NCBI GenBank assembly: GCA_964017155.1
Contig: OZ024857.1
Span: 14,291,902-14,355,901 of the forward strand
Direction of reading: 5' to 3'
Source: Oasisia sp. SBJ-2009
Taxonomy: Eukaryota > Annelida > Polychaeta > Sabellida > Siboglinidae
Length of the DNA stretch: 64,000 nucleotides
Shown: piece after piece, positions 46,560 through 57,285 of the stretch
Layout of the letters: every line of letters starts with the position of its first letter
Position numbering within the stretch: the stretch's first letter is position 1
Program-made: the position numbers and the translations under genes
Notes under the pieces: model-generated
The model's input: the letters and a program-made list of their open reading frames with translations, nothing else
Databases searched by the model: none
What the model was told of the DNA's origin: nothing

Positions 46560-48276
46560 AAATTTAATATATTAAATGAAGATGCAGCGCATAAAATTAA
46601 ACACGAAATGAAGTCAGATGAGATTTTCAATCAGGCAAATAAAAATCAGGGGGCATATTCAAATTATGATATAATTCATGATGAAGTTTTACGTGCTAAA
46701 ACAAACACCCGCAAGCAAAGCTGGATACAAATCTACGTGGATTACACAAGGCTGGCTTAACTCCATTATATATGGATCCAACAAACGTTATAAACAAGTA
46801 AAGTTGACACCAACTGATTCGTATACAAACGTATAACACAATGTTACAAAATATATATTTGTGCTGCCACAGTCTTTTGTCTTTTGAAAAGTGATTGTAC
46901 ATATTTACTTAGAAACTTATTAATAAATTCCTTTCATAAAATCGTGCAAAACTAAAGAATACCATTTTTATATGAGAAAAGGCTAACAAACAATAAGGAT
47001 ATTCAAACAAATGTTATTATTATTTTACTTATTTTACAAATAATGTTCAGATAATTGCTAAAGGTATAACACATAAAAGTAACAAGATTATAATTACCAT
47101 TTAGATAAATATGTATATTTCGCCTTTACATTTGCGAGTATAAATGAAAGAATTGTTAGGAACACTATTAATAATCTATCTACAAAACAGCTATGAATTT
47201 GATGGCAATTCTTCATATAAAATCACTGTTAACTAACCAAGTCTTTCCTGAAGTTTACAAGGTGACACATCTCCCTTCTTCCTACCAATTCTAAAGTATT
47301 AGATACATTAATTTTTACGCAATTGTATTCATACCAAATAACGGAGCTTTTATGTGATAACCAGTATGGTTTTAGAGCTAAATATGCAACTGAATTATTT
47401 GCTGCTCTTGAGTTAGTTGGTAGAATTATAACCGATTGGATAATGATGAACCACTGTATTTCTTCATCTTTCTAGCTTTTCAATATGATTGATCAAAACA
47501 TTATATTTAACAAATTATCATACTATGGTTTAAATGGCTCATACTTTATTGCAGTTATTCAAGAACTATTTTCAAAACAATTAATTGGAATTAAAATAAT
47601 AAATTCAGATATATGACCTATTATAATTGCCGTTCCTCAAGGTTCGATATTTTGACAACTATTATTTATCATTTATATCATAAATGATTATCCACAACCT
47701 AGTATATTTTTATTTCGTCATGTACGCTGATGACCCGGCAATATGTAGAAAGCGATATCCCTTAGCAGCCGTACATACAATAAAAGAATAGCTCTAAATA
47801 AATGAAGACCTTCTAACAGTAAATGACTGGATACACGTAAATAAATTAGCGTTAAATATATTTAAATCTAAATACATGATAAGAAACTTACGCAAATTCT
47901 TGCGCTTAAAATTGATCAAATACATTTTGAGAGAGAAGATGAATTCAACTTGTGATTGACCTAATTTGTATTAAAATAAAAACAGAAAACATTAAGTAAG
48001 TGTTCCAAAACAATGGACATGTTAGACATATTAGAACATGTATTACCTTTTGATATAAACTGTTGCTATGTAACACATTACCATTACCACATTGTGCTCT
48101 GGGGCTATCAAAGAAACATAATTGAAAATAAAAAAAACTGTACCTTTAAATAAGTACAACTTTAAAAGACACGGAACTACTGAAGGTAGAAGATATATTA
48201 AACATATAACAAGAGTAACAAATTTGCTTTGAATACTTTCATAACAAATTAACTCCTAACTACTTAACTGGCAAGT

Positions 48277-48331
<55 letters not shown>

Positions 48332-48450
48332 TGTGTGTGTGCGCGCGCATGGCTATAATACAGAAAACATAATATGCAAACTTTTAGAACTAAACATGAA
48401 CTTGCAATAAAATGTCTCAAATACAGCCTACCACTTGCTATAAATGACAC
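46560..48450 (+). pseudogene. Jockey-like LINE pol relic with many stops
   Basis: The order of recognisable blocks is: KQSWIQIYVDYT-like and GWLNSIIYGSNKRYKQVKLT (RT N-terminal), TINNLSTKQ (fingers), YGFRAKYATELFAALELV, the box A region FNMIDQNIIFNKLSYYGLNG, AVPQGSIF (box B), LFIIYIINDYPQP, and a YADD-like patch at about 47725 broken by a frameshift. The C-terminal TKHELAIKCLKYSLPLAIND follows a GT microsatellite at 48273-48346. It is strongly AT-mutated. Confidence 0.75.
48273..48346. repeat. (GT)n microsatellite
   Basis: GT repeats with CGCG interruptions, inside the LINE relic. Confidence 0.97.
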
Positions 48451-48485
48451 CTCCCAATGAAGTCCCACACCTCCCAAACATCATC

Positions 48486-48636
48486 AAAGTATTACACCTG
48501 TCAATAAAACTAATAAAAGAAATATATTTGATGACAGTTACTGATGACTTAACTGTATTACTTACTTAAAAGTATTACACCTGTCAATAAAACTAATAAA
48601 AGAAATATATTTGATGACAGTTACTGATGACTTAGC
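48486..48636. repeat. Tandem duplication, about 83 bp
   Basis: AAAGTATTACACCTGTCAAT through GATGACAGTTACTGATGACT is repeated twice with practically no divergence, which implies a recent event. Confidence 0.95.
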
Positions 48637-48889
48637 ATATAATTAGACTTTCATCCTCACATCAAAATTGCTCCTCCAAATCATAAAGAAGAAAGATAAC
48701 TTGATTACGTATATTCGGTGGCTCTCATAGGGACATGCTATGTCTTAATTCGAGTCACCTAACCCCGACTGTACACATTGATATAGAATATTAATAAAAA
48801 CTCGGGCGTATATGAGGTTGTATGTGTACTTATGTTGCATATGTAATTAATTTACATGTATGTCTGTATACGTCAGGTCAAGTAAGCTT

Positions 48890-48937
48890 CTGTTCTGTTC
48901 TGTTCTGTTCTGTTCTGTTCTGTTCTGTTCTGTTCAG
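48890..48937. repeat. (TTCTG)n pentanucleotide
   Basis: About nine perfect TTCTG/TGTTC units. Confidence 0.95.
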
Positions 48938-49024
48938 CGCATTTTATGTTACGGCCTGGCTAATATAGGAAAACATTCTACGGAATCAGAACAGCAAGTA
49001 AGCCACGTTGTATGACAACATTAA

Positions 49025-49430
49025 TACATGTGTGGTCTAATTATATAAGAGTTAAACACCTGGTGCATAACATCTTTATTTTGTACTGTATAACGGAAAT
49101 AAATATCTAAACAAAGCAGTTCTTATTTCATCTACCATGGACCTGGCTGTACTCCATATGATAATTCTGCATCATTTTCTGAATCAGTCTATAACTATCC
49201 AATCACAGACACTTTCACTCAGTTATAATCTTTCACTTCTACTCTTACTAATATGTGTATACATCTTCATGATTAGCACGACATATAGGATTTTTCATAA
49301 TTCATCATCGTCTTTCTTTCTTTTTCATAATTTTATTTCTGGCCAATGCCTACATAAAATACATGATAAATGAGATGTTTCCTCTCATGTATGTATATAC
49401 ACATATTTATTTATAGGGAAGATCCGGTTC
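49025..49430. repeat. Left arm of a diverged inverted repeat (with 51570-51925)
   Basis: Shared with the reverse complement of 51570-51925, in order: GTTAAACACCTGGTG, TTATTTCATCTA, ATTCTGCAT, CAATCACA.ACACTTTCA, AATCTTTCAC, CATGATTAG, AATGCCTACATAA and TATAGGGAAGAT. Substitutions and indels are frequent. The arms enclose the large microsatellites. Confidence 0.8.
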
Positions 49431-49577
49431 CCATTCCGAGAAATGATGCTAGGAAAAGAGTTCATGGTCATCTCTGAAGCACTGGACCGACACGGCTCGG
49501 CTTGGACCGAATCTCCTCCAGGCAAAAAGGCACCCATCCTGAGACAAGTCTGTTCCAGCAGGTCCGTGACGACGGCT

Positions 49578-49579
<2 letters not shown>

Positions 49580-49670
<91 letters not shown>

Positions 49671-50341
49671 ATATACATATACATTGTTTTGTGTTCAATT
49701 GTTCTCAATAAACTTACTCAAAATACCAATTGTCTTAGGTCGCCTTTGAAGACTATCTCGAGCATTAACTGTACATCGGCCCTGCACTCCGTGCCGCGGG
49801 TCGTTTGGGCCGTCCAGCATTAATGTCGAGTGAATGACTGAGTGAGTGAGTGAGTGAGTGAGTGAGTGAGTGAGTGAGTGAGTGAGTGAGTGAGTGAGTG
49901 AGTGAGTGAGTGAGTGAGTGAGTGAGTGAGTGAGTGAGTGAGTGAGTGAGTGAGTGAGTGATCGAGTGAATGAGCGATCGAATGAGTGCGTGTGTGATTG
50001 AGTGAGCGGGTGGATGAGTGGGTGGGTGAGTGATCAAGTGAGAGAACGATCGAATGGTGAGTGGGAGAATGAGTGGGTAGGTGAATGAGTGACGACGGAC
50101 GGACGGACGGACGGACGGACGGACGGACGGACGGACGGACGGACGGACGGACGGACGGACGGACGGACGGACGGACGGACGGACGGACGGACGGACGGAC
50201 GGACGGACGGACGGACGGACGGACGGACGGACGGACGGACGGACGGACGGACGGACGGACGGACGGACGGACGGACGGACGGACGGACGGACGGACGGAC
50301 GGACGGACGGACGGACGGACGGACGGACGGACGGACGGACG
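49580..50341. repeat. (TA)n, (GAGT)n and (GACG)n arrays
   Basis: (TA)n at 49580-49675, (GAGT)n at about 49836-49960 with degenerate units to 50090, then perfect (GACG)n at 50092-50340. The Arg-Pro-Ser-Val and similar frames are artefacts. Confidence 0.97.
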
Positions 50342-50823
50342 TATGGCGCAATTCATTGCCAACATGTCGGTGGAAACTTTAACGTTGACGCCTATCACTA
50401 TCATTATTCACACTTAATACATAAAGGATTTAAACAAAGTGGCGCTTCATGAAATTCTTTTCGACCGTTCACACAATTGTATGTTGTGATTGTACACTTG
50501 TGCTTCCCGTACGTAAAATGATGGGCGAGGTCGTAAGATGGGTTGCGCGAGCTCTGAAGCCGTGACGCGACGCTGTGTGGATTCGGGGACATGGCCAACC
50601 GAAACTATCTTCAAAACGGTACATTCTGAAAGGTGTTTTAACTTATTACTTGGTATACAGAGAGGAAACAGATGCATAGCTACAAGGTAGCATCAAGTAA
50701 ACATGTTTATAACAAGAAATACCTTTGAGGTGGGAATTGTGGCATATTTGGAGCGAGGTGGTTTAGAAAAACAACGAGGTGGCCTACCTCGCTTATCGTA
50801 TAACACGGGAAACACTGTATGTG
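50342..50823. other. No gene; contains the hAT-like terminal block
   Basis: 50725-50823 is the reverse complement of 20432-20525 (CAAATATGCCA-type end, GAGGTGG palindrome, GGGAAACACTG). The remainder shows no recognisable feature. Confidence 0.55.
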
Positions 50824-51252
50824 TGCATGCATGCATGCATGCATGCATGCATGCATGTATGTATGTATGTATGTGTGTGTATGTATGTGTATATGTATTC
50901 ATGCATGCATGTATGTATGTATGTATATATGTATGCATGTATGTATGTATGTATGTATGTATGTATGTATGTATGTATGTATGCATGCATGTATGTATGC
51001 ATGCATGTATGCATGTATGTATGCATGCATGTATGTATGTATGTATGCATGCATGTATGTATGTATGTATGTATCCATGCATGTATGTTTGTATGTATGC
51101 ATGTATATATGTATGTATGCTTGCATGTATGTATGTATGTATGTATGTATGTATGTATGTATGTATGTATGTATGTATGTATGTATGTATGTATGCATGT
51201 ATATATGCATGTTTGCATGTATGTATATATGCATGTATGCATGTATGTGTGT
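50824..51252. repeat. (GCAT/GTAT)n array
   Basis: Mixed GCAT and GTAT tetranucleotides. AACACGGGAAA(C/T)ACTGTA occurs on both sides (about 50801 and 51253) as a direct repeat. Confidence 0.96.
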
Positions 51253-51569
51253 AACACGGGAAATACTGTACGTATGTATGTATAATTATATACATACATA
51301 CATACTTCCTGTAGCATTTATTGTAGCTCATGTGGTGTATTAGCGCATATGAGTATGTCGTCGGCGAAGCGTAGATGACTAAGATACTTGCTGTCTATCT
51401 TCTGGACTCTGGTTTCCCAAGTTAGTAGTCGGAATATCCTTTCGAGTGCTGCCGTGAACAACTTGGGCGATCAAAGGCAACGTAAGGAAATTTGAATTTT
51501 GAGTACGTTTATTGAGAACGATTAACACACAACAGTTTATATATCTCCAGCCGTCGTCATATATTTGTT

Positions 51570-51925
51570 CATCGAGCCATCTTCCCTATACATAAATACA
51601 AAAGAGAAAACATTAGTCATCAGGTATATTATGTAGGCATTAGCCAAACACAAAATGATGAAAAAGAAAGCAAGGTGGTGAAGAATTATGAAAATACATA
51701 AATGTTTTTCTAATCATGAAAATATAAAAACATAAGAGAAGACGTGAAAGATTGTGACTGAATGAAAGTGTGTGTGATTGGGTAGATATAGACTGATTAA
51801 GAAACTCATGCAGAATGATCAGATTCAGAGTGAGCAGTTTCTTTCTAGATGAAATAAGCATTGTTTTGTTTAGACTATTACAGTACAAAGGCGTTATACA
51901 CCAGGTGTTTAACTTTTACAGACCA
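51570..51925. repeat. Right arm of the diverged inverted repeat
   Basis: Reverse-complement partner of 49025-49430. Confidence 0.8.
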
Positions 51926-53043
51926 CACACGTGAGGCATTCCATGTAAAATCACTCAAAAAGACGGTTACATTTACATGACCGTCTTCAATTTTGATGAA
52001 AGTTGGTGTATTGGTTTATGCTCACGAGTCTGTGCTTCCCACCAAATTTATTGTCAATCTGACCTTTACATCCGGGGCCCAGTTTCATGGAGCGTACTTA
52101 AGACGTCGTAGCGGCCGATAACCTGTCGAAAACCTAAAACGTCGTAAAGTTGCGCTAGTTGCGTTTCACGAGTCTGCTCCATAGTTGCACTTAGTGGCAT
52201 CATGTATTTAGTAAGTGCAACTTTACGCCAGTTGAAATATTTACGGTATGCTCCCGAAGTTGAAATATGTACGGTATGGGCTCGACACGCCCACTTTCAA
52301 CATAATTATTTTTAATGTTTACACTGGATATCCTGTAAAATCACCATAGCTTCCCATTTAGTATACGAACGACAAAGGCGGCAGCTAGAAAGAAAAAGAT
52401 TGTTCAGACACTTCAACTGATGTCCGCCCAAGAAAACCGAGTAATATCCAAAATTGCCGTCATTTTAACCAAACATATGCAAGAGCCACGATTTTGTGCC
52501 TATTCCTACGTTTTACCATATGGGCAAGAATATAGTACTGGTATATACTTGTACGGCCTTAATTATACGTGAAATACATGTACCAACACATGAGGAATTT
52601 AATGTAATAATTTTCTGTGGTCACGTGACACAAATTCAAGATGGCCGCCATTTCAACCGAAAATAGCTCGACGATTTATTTTCAATTTCACTTCAGCATT
52701 GAACATTCATCATGACTGAGTTCCAGGAAGGCTAATAGTTGTACCTTCATGTATGTGTATAAGACTACAGCTGACAAGAAGCACAAAAAGCTTGGGAAAT
52801 GACACACAAAATGGTACAACTTTTAAAGTATAACGTTAGAAGTACTGAATTATATAATTGCTGATACACACTGAGAACTTATTTGCAATGACAAGTTTCA
52901 TTTGGGCAATCACCCAGTGTACATTATTAACCATTGGTATTTAAACGATAAATCATTCCCATTACGTTCTCATAGAAAAGGTTATTCACCCATTTTGTCT
53001 AACTCCCCTCTTCCTCCATACTATCACCTTCATCCTCATTATT

Positions 53044-53958
53044 ATGCCCAGCTTCATTCTCATCATGTTTGGTGAAAGGATTGAAGCAAATGGCTTCGCC
53101 AACACAATAACAGTATGGCGTGCAAGACAATCCTGCAGAATGACAGCTACATACATGACTGCTGCTCGCTTTCCCGACATTAGATACATTACATGGCATG
53201 TGATGGAAATGCAGCATGTGTTGCCAGATGATGCCAAGATGGATCCGTTAGCAGGTGCTCATCTATGTCGTCATAGGCCAGGCATATGGAATTACGTGTC
53301 TGTAGACCAGTTTGGAGAGCAAACATACATCACGAAGGGTAAGATGCCTGGGGGTTTGAAGGGATTAACCATGTCAGAAGACCAAGTGGCCATTTGGATG
53401 GAGTCCTACCCCATCTGTGCCCAATGTCACACTCGCCATAGAGTCCATGTATTCAGCTGATGATGAGACGAAGGAGGTGAAACGTAAGGAGGAAGGAGAG
53501 AAGAGGCGCATACTCGATACAGATGACAGGAGTTCGTGTTTACGAAGAGTTGAAGAAGCATTCCCATCCTCTCAAATGACATGTTCTAGCCTCTATAACA
53601 TCATTAAATGGTAAAGTGGTGAATGCTTCTGTCAATGCCCAGGAAACCCTCAAGATGGGGGAGAGCATGTTCCTTGACTTCAGATCGTCAATACCTGGTG
53701 GTTTCCACGCTCCCCTGAAAAGAAAAGTCAAAACCATGGAATATATAAAATGCCAAGTTGCCATAGGTGATAAGACGCTCTGTGACATTGCATCACCATT
53801 CTGTGTTTTCATCACAGTAGAGCAGCACCGACAAGCCGAACTTCAAACACTCTTTGACTATGAATTATGCGCTGTTCCTGCATCAATCATTGATGAATGT
53901 GGATGTCTGAGGACAGGGACAAAATCCATTCTCGTCTCTAAACTGAAAGTGGATGAAT
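53044..53958 (+). pseudogene. GCD-family gene, plus-strand partial copy
   Basis: The first frame (53044-53460) carries FPDIRYITWHVMEMQHVLPD, then VSVDQFGEQTYITKGKMPGG and TMSEDQVAIWMESYPIC, features of a large uncharacterised family expanded in marine animals. A second frame (53616 on) has LFDYELCAVPASIIDECGCL and KSILVSKLKVDE. Between them the frame changes. At about 53958 the sequence flips: the following 60 bp are the antisense of the minus-strand copy, so the last 20 codons of the open frame are not real. Only the N-terminal half is present. Confidence 0.7.
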
Positions 53959-53959
53959 T

Positions 53960-55560
53960 AAGGCAGGAGGAGCTGCTGGTCCTCTTGCAATGCGTGGAGT
54001 TGGCACACACCCTGCACCACTGACCAACTCCCAGCCGCAAGCAGCGATGTCAACAGCAGGCCGAGTATGCTGGTCTGCTGCCTTCCAGAGCATTACTTGG
54101 TAGTGTGCTCGCCGGATGTGATATGCCAAATTAGCGTCTATTGGTGGAAGAGTTTTGACACATACAGCTTTCCATCTTGTCCTTTTGGTGTAGAGGGCAT
54201 ACATGGCAGAAGCCATGCTTTCACCTGCAGCAACACCATAGAGCGAGCAAATAAATTTGCGTCCAGTCTCTAGCAACTGTTGGTGGTTAGCACTCTGTTA
54301 ACCGAATACAGTGTAGAGGCCAGAGTGGTCGGCGGACTTCAGTACCTTTAGCGCCGTTGCATTGCCATGACCAAACTGGGTAGGTCACAGCATCGCAGCC
54401 TGATAATGCATGCATACCGAGCAATTGGAGGGATTCCGCACCAAGAAGCGAAACACTTGCATTGATATTGAGGATAGCCCACACCATCGATCAAGCTGCA
54501 CACGGGCTGTCATCTGCAATCTCCATACCTAGGCGATAAGCAGAACAAATACGTCAGTGTCATCGCTGATCACTCGTACAATATTCTTACCATTCTTTAC
54601 AGCTTCCAGAAGATAACTGATGCTACATCATGGCTGTACATACTCTCCTCTCTTCCAACCATCGTCACGTTGTTGCCCAAATTATATGTGAGAGAACTCT
54701 GACGAGAGCCTTCTTATTCGCTTTGCTCTACATGATGACATCGCGGCATGGGAGCTTGCTTGATGTTGTGATATTGTAGTTAACAGACCCTTCACATGCA
54801 CACCGGATTCGCTCATGATCTTTTGCTGACCTGTCATCATAGCGATCGAAGATGACCAGCACTTCTGTTGGTTGGTACTGACCGAGTCTGTCCTTCATAC
54901 TGTTGGCGAGATCTGAAGCAGACCCAGCACATGGCCAAACAATGTCATATAGGAGTTGTTGGCCAACGACGATGACTATGTCTGGAGCAGGTAGCTGAAG
55001 ATCATCCACTTTCAGTTTAGAGACGATAATGAATTGTGTCCCTGTCCTCAGACATATGTATCGAGTATGCGCCTCTTCTCTCCTTCCTCCTTACGTTTCT
55101 CCTGCTTTATCTCATCATCAGCTGAATACATGGACTCTATGGCGAGTGTGACATGGTCACAGACGGGGTATGACTCTACCCAAATGGCCAATTGGTCTTC
55201 TGACATGGTTAATCCCTTCAAACCCCCAGGCATCTTATTCTTCTTGATGTATGTTTGCTCTCCAAACTGATCTGCAGACAAAGAATGATATATGCCTGGC
55301 CTATGACGACATAGATGAGTGTCTACTAACAGATCCATCTTGGCATCATCTGGCAACATATGCTGCATTTCCATCACATGCCATGTAATGTAGCTAGCGT
55401 CGGGAAAGCTTGCAGCAGTTATGCATGTAGCTGTCATTCTGCAGGATTGTCTTGCACGCCATACTGTTATTGTGTTGGCGAAGCCATGTGCTTCAATCCT
55501 TTCACCAAACATGATGAGAATGAAGCTAGACATGATAATGAGGATGAAGGTGATAGTATG
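53960..55560 (-). pseudogene. GCD-family gene, minus-strand copy with internal deletion
   Basis: From high to low coordinates: 55533-55048 repeats the DQFGEQTYI...GGLKGLTMSEDQ block. A deletion joins it to SKLKVDDLQLPAPDIVIV and VLVIFDRYDDRSAKDHER (55009-54728). In the next, frame-broken piece (about 54590-54540) comes VRVISDDTDVFVLLIA. 54487-54287 has LLGMHALSGCDAVTYP. 54276-53970 has RRAHYQVMLWKAADQH, GWELVSGAG and an IARGPAAPPALI end. The order of acidic motifs (FDxYD, SDDTD, GCD) resembles XPG/FEN-type nucleases; that is inference. Stops and frameshifts make it non-functional. Confidence 0.7.
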
Positions 55561-57088
55561 GAGGAAGAGGGGAGTTAGAGAGAATGGGTGAATAACCTTT
55601 TCTATGAGAACGTAATGGGAATGATTTATCGTTTAAATACCAATGGTTAATAATGTACACTGGGTGATTTCCCAAATGAAACTTGTCATTGCAAATAAGT
55701 TCTCAGTGTGTATCAGCAATTATATAATTCAGTACTTCTGACGTTATACTTTTAAAGTTGTACCATTTTGTGTGTCATTTCCCAAGCTTTTTGTGCTTCT
55801 TGTCAGCTGTAGTCATATACACATACTTGAAGGTACAACTAGTATCCTTCCTGGAACTCAGTCATGATGAATGTTCAATGCTGAAGTGGAATTGAAAATA
55901 AATCGTCGAGCTATTTTCGGTTGAAATGGCGGCCATCTTGAATTTGTGTCACGTGACCACAGAAAATGATTACATTAAATTCCTCATGCGTTGGTACATG
56001 TATTTCACGTATAATTAAGGCTGTACAAGTATATACCAGTACTATGTTCTTGCCCATATGCTAAAACGTAGGAATAGGCACAAAATCGTGGCTCTTGCCA
56101 AAATTACGGCCATTTTGAATATTACTCGGTTTTCTTGGGCGGGCATTAGTTGAACTACTTCCTTTTAAGTCCTAATATGGCAAAGCATAGGAATTGACAA
56201 AATTAAATCATATTTATATAGCAAAATGCAATCAAATTATGCTCGATTTTGGCTATTGTTGGTAAAAATGGCGGCCATTTTGAATTTTGGTCATGTGAAC
56301 ATAGTCGGACATTATTATAAACGGTTCCATTGAATTCTTCGTACCTCAAAGCATGCGTGTATATACAAAACTTATGTTCCTAGCATGATGTAGTGTAAAG
56401 ATGAACACATTTTGTAATTTACCAGGATCACGGCAGCCATCTTGGATTTTCGTGGTTCCCACGAGTTGCCCAAGGATGGCGCATTGCCATCCCACGGATT
56501 AGAGTTCAGGGACACATAATCTATATGATTCAGCAAAAAAACCTTACACTACCAAACATTTCCAGGTTCCCTACAGTAGACTATAGGGTGGCAACTCGAC
56601 TAACGTAATTGCGCGTAAAGTTACACGGTTTTGTGAAACTGGGCTCAGAAATAGAGTTCATCAAACTTTGACCTGACCTTGATACCTCACAACCTACCAG
56701 GTGTCATAACTTAAAGATACTCAATCCACTCATTCCCGTAAAAATCGTTTGCTCCTAGCGATTATTAGTCATTTCACAAAAAGCGGATGTATCAAATACT
56801 CATTAATGATTGTTTAGTTGGTTTATGCGTACATGTTACTTCATTTTTCTTAAATAAATAAAATAAATAAGAACTATTTCGATTTTCGTTTCGACTGTAT
56901 ACACTAGAAACTCTATACGAAACCTAACTTTGGAAATGGAACTATGTTAGGAAACACGTCTGTTTCTTCTCGTTGGCGCGAGATCGACCCGCGTGATTGG
57001 TGCCTCGGAATCCTTCGACGCATGTGCTTGTGTTTGTTTTTCTTTCAATCTTTGGTGTGTACGTGTGGTCGCAGTTCTTTGTGCAATA
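55561..57088. other. Inverted-repeat arm and 5' flank of the gene at 57089
   Basis: 55561-56165 is the reverse complement of 52400-52985. 56166-56646 completes the transposon-like unit. 56647-57088 would hold the promoter and 5' leader of the next gene. I see no clear TATA box. A CAG at 57071-57073 in TCGCAG could be a splice acceptor just before the ATG. Confidence 0.5.
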
Positions 57089-57285
57089 ATGGGACGTCCA
57101 CGGACGTATGCCATCAGTTCGGCGAAGAAACGAGCAAAGCAACTAAGAGAGAAACAGGTTCAGCGCGCGAGGATTTATTTAGGAAAATCGATGGATCTAT
57201 GGAATAAAGCAAAAGAAACGGTTGAGCTCGGCCTCGGAGCCGGAGGCATATCAGATGCAGCCTTCGCAAAACTTCTACTCGACAG
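57089..57285 (+). CDS. Orphan-family gene, exon 1
   Basis: The first of five exons that join in frame. Start chosen at the ATG of MGRPRTYAISSAKKRAKQLR. A longer in-frame start at 56993 adds a cysteine-rich tail unlike the family. The 65 residues give a basic helical N-terminus, then VYLG-like ARIYLGKSMDLWNKAKE and GGISDAAFAKLLLD, the (G/R)xxxxxWxxxK...DAxFAxxLLD pattern of a multi-copy uncharacterised family in marine invertebrates, usually with a zinc-binding C-terminal half. Donor AG|GTTAGT, phase 2. Codon phases match exons 2-5 exactly, which is strong evidence for a real gene. Function unknown; the basic N-terminus and later cysteine motifs suggest nuclear or DNA-associated protein. Confidence 0.8.

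Larger units (their letters stand above)
52075..56646. mobile_element. Transposon-like unit with GGGCCCAGTTTCA ends carrying an inverted gene duplicate
   Basis: The left end GGGCCCAGTTTCATGGAG and the right end, reverse-complemented GAGCCCAGTTTCACAAAA, are terminal inverted repeats of a type common at marine DNA-transposon ends. Both continue with AACTTTACGC-like words. Inside, 52400-53545 and 55050-56165 are inverted copies (for example GCCCAAGAAAACCGAGTAAT, ATTTTGTGCCTATTCCTACG and CAAGATGGC(C/G)GCCAT). No transposase is visible, and a target duplication is not obvious. Confidence 0.6.

Noticed and set aside
49820..50417. Long Arg-Pro-Ser-Val, Thr-Asp-Gly-Arg and Thr-His-Ser-Leu frames
   Set aside because: Simple tetranucleotide arrays open in several frames on both strands.
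50693..51343. Long Cys-Met-Tyr-Val and His-Thr-Tyr-Ile frames
   Set aside because: Translation of GTAT/GCAT arrays; the same type is seen at 44184-44621 and 7701-8302.
53941..54023. Last residues of the plus-strand frame 53616-54023 as part of the GCD-family protein
   Set aside because: This stretch is the antisense of the minus-strand copy's C-terminal coding end, past the inversion point.
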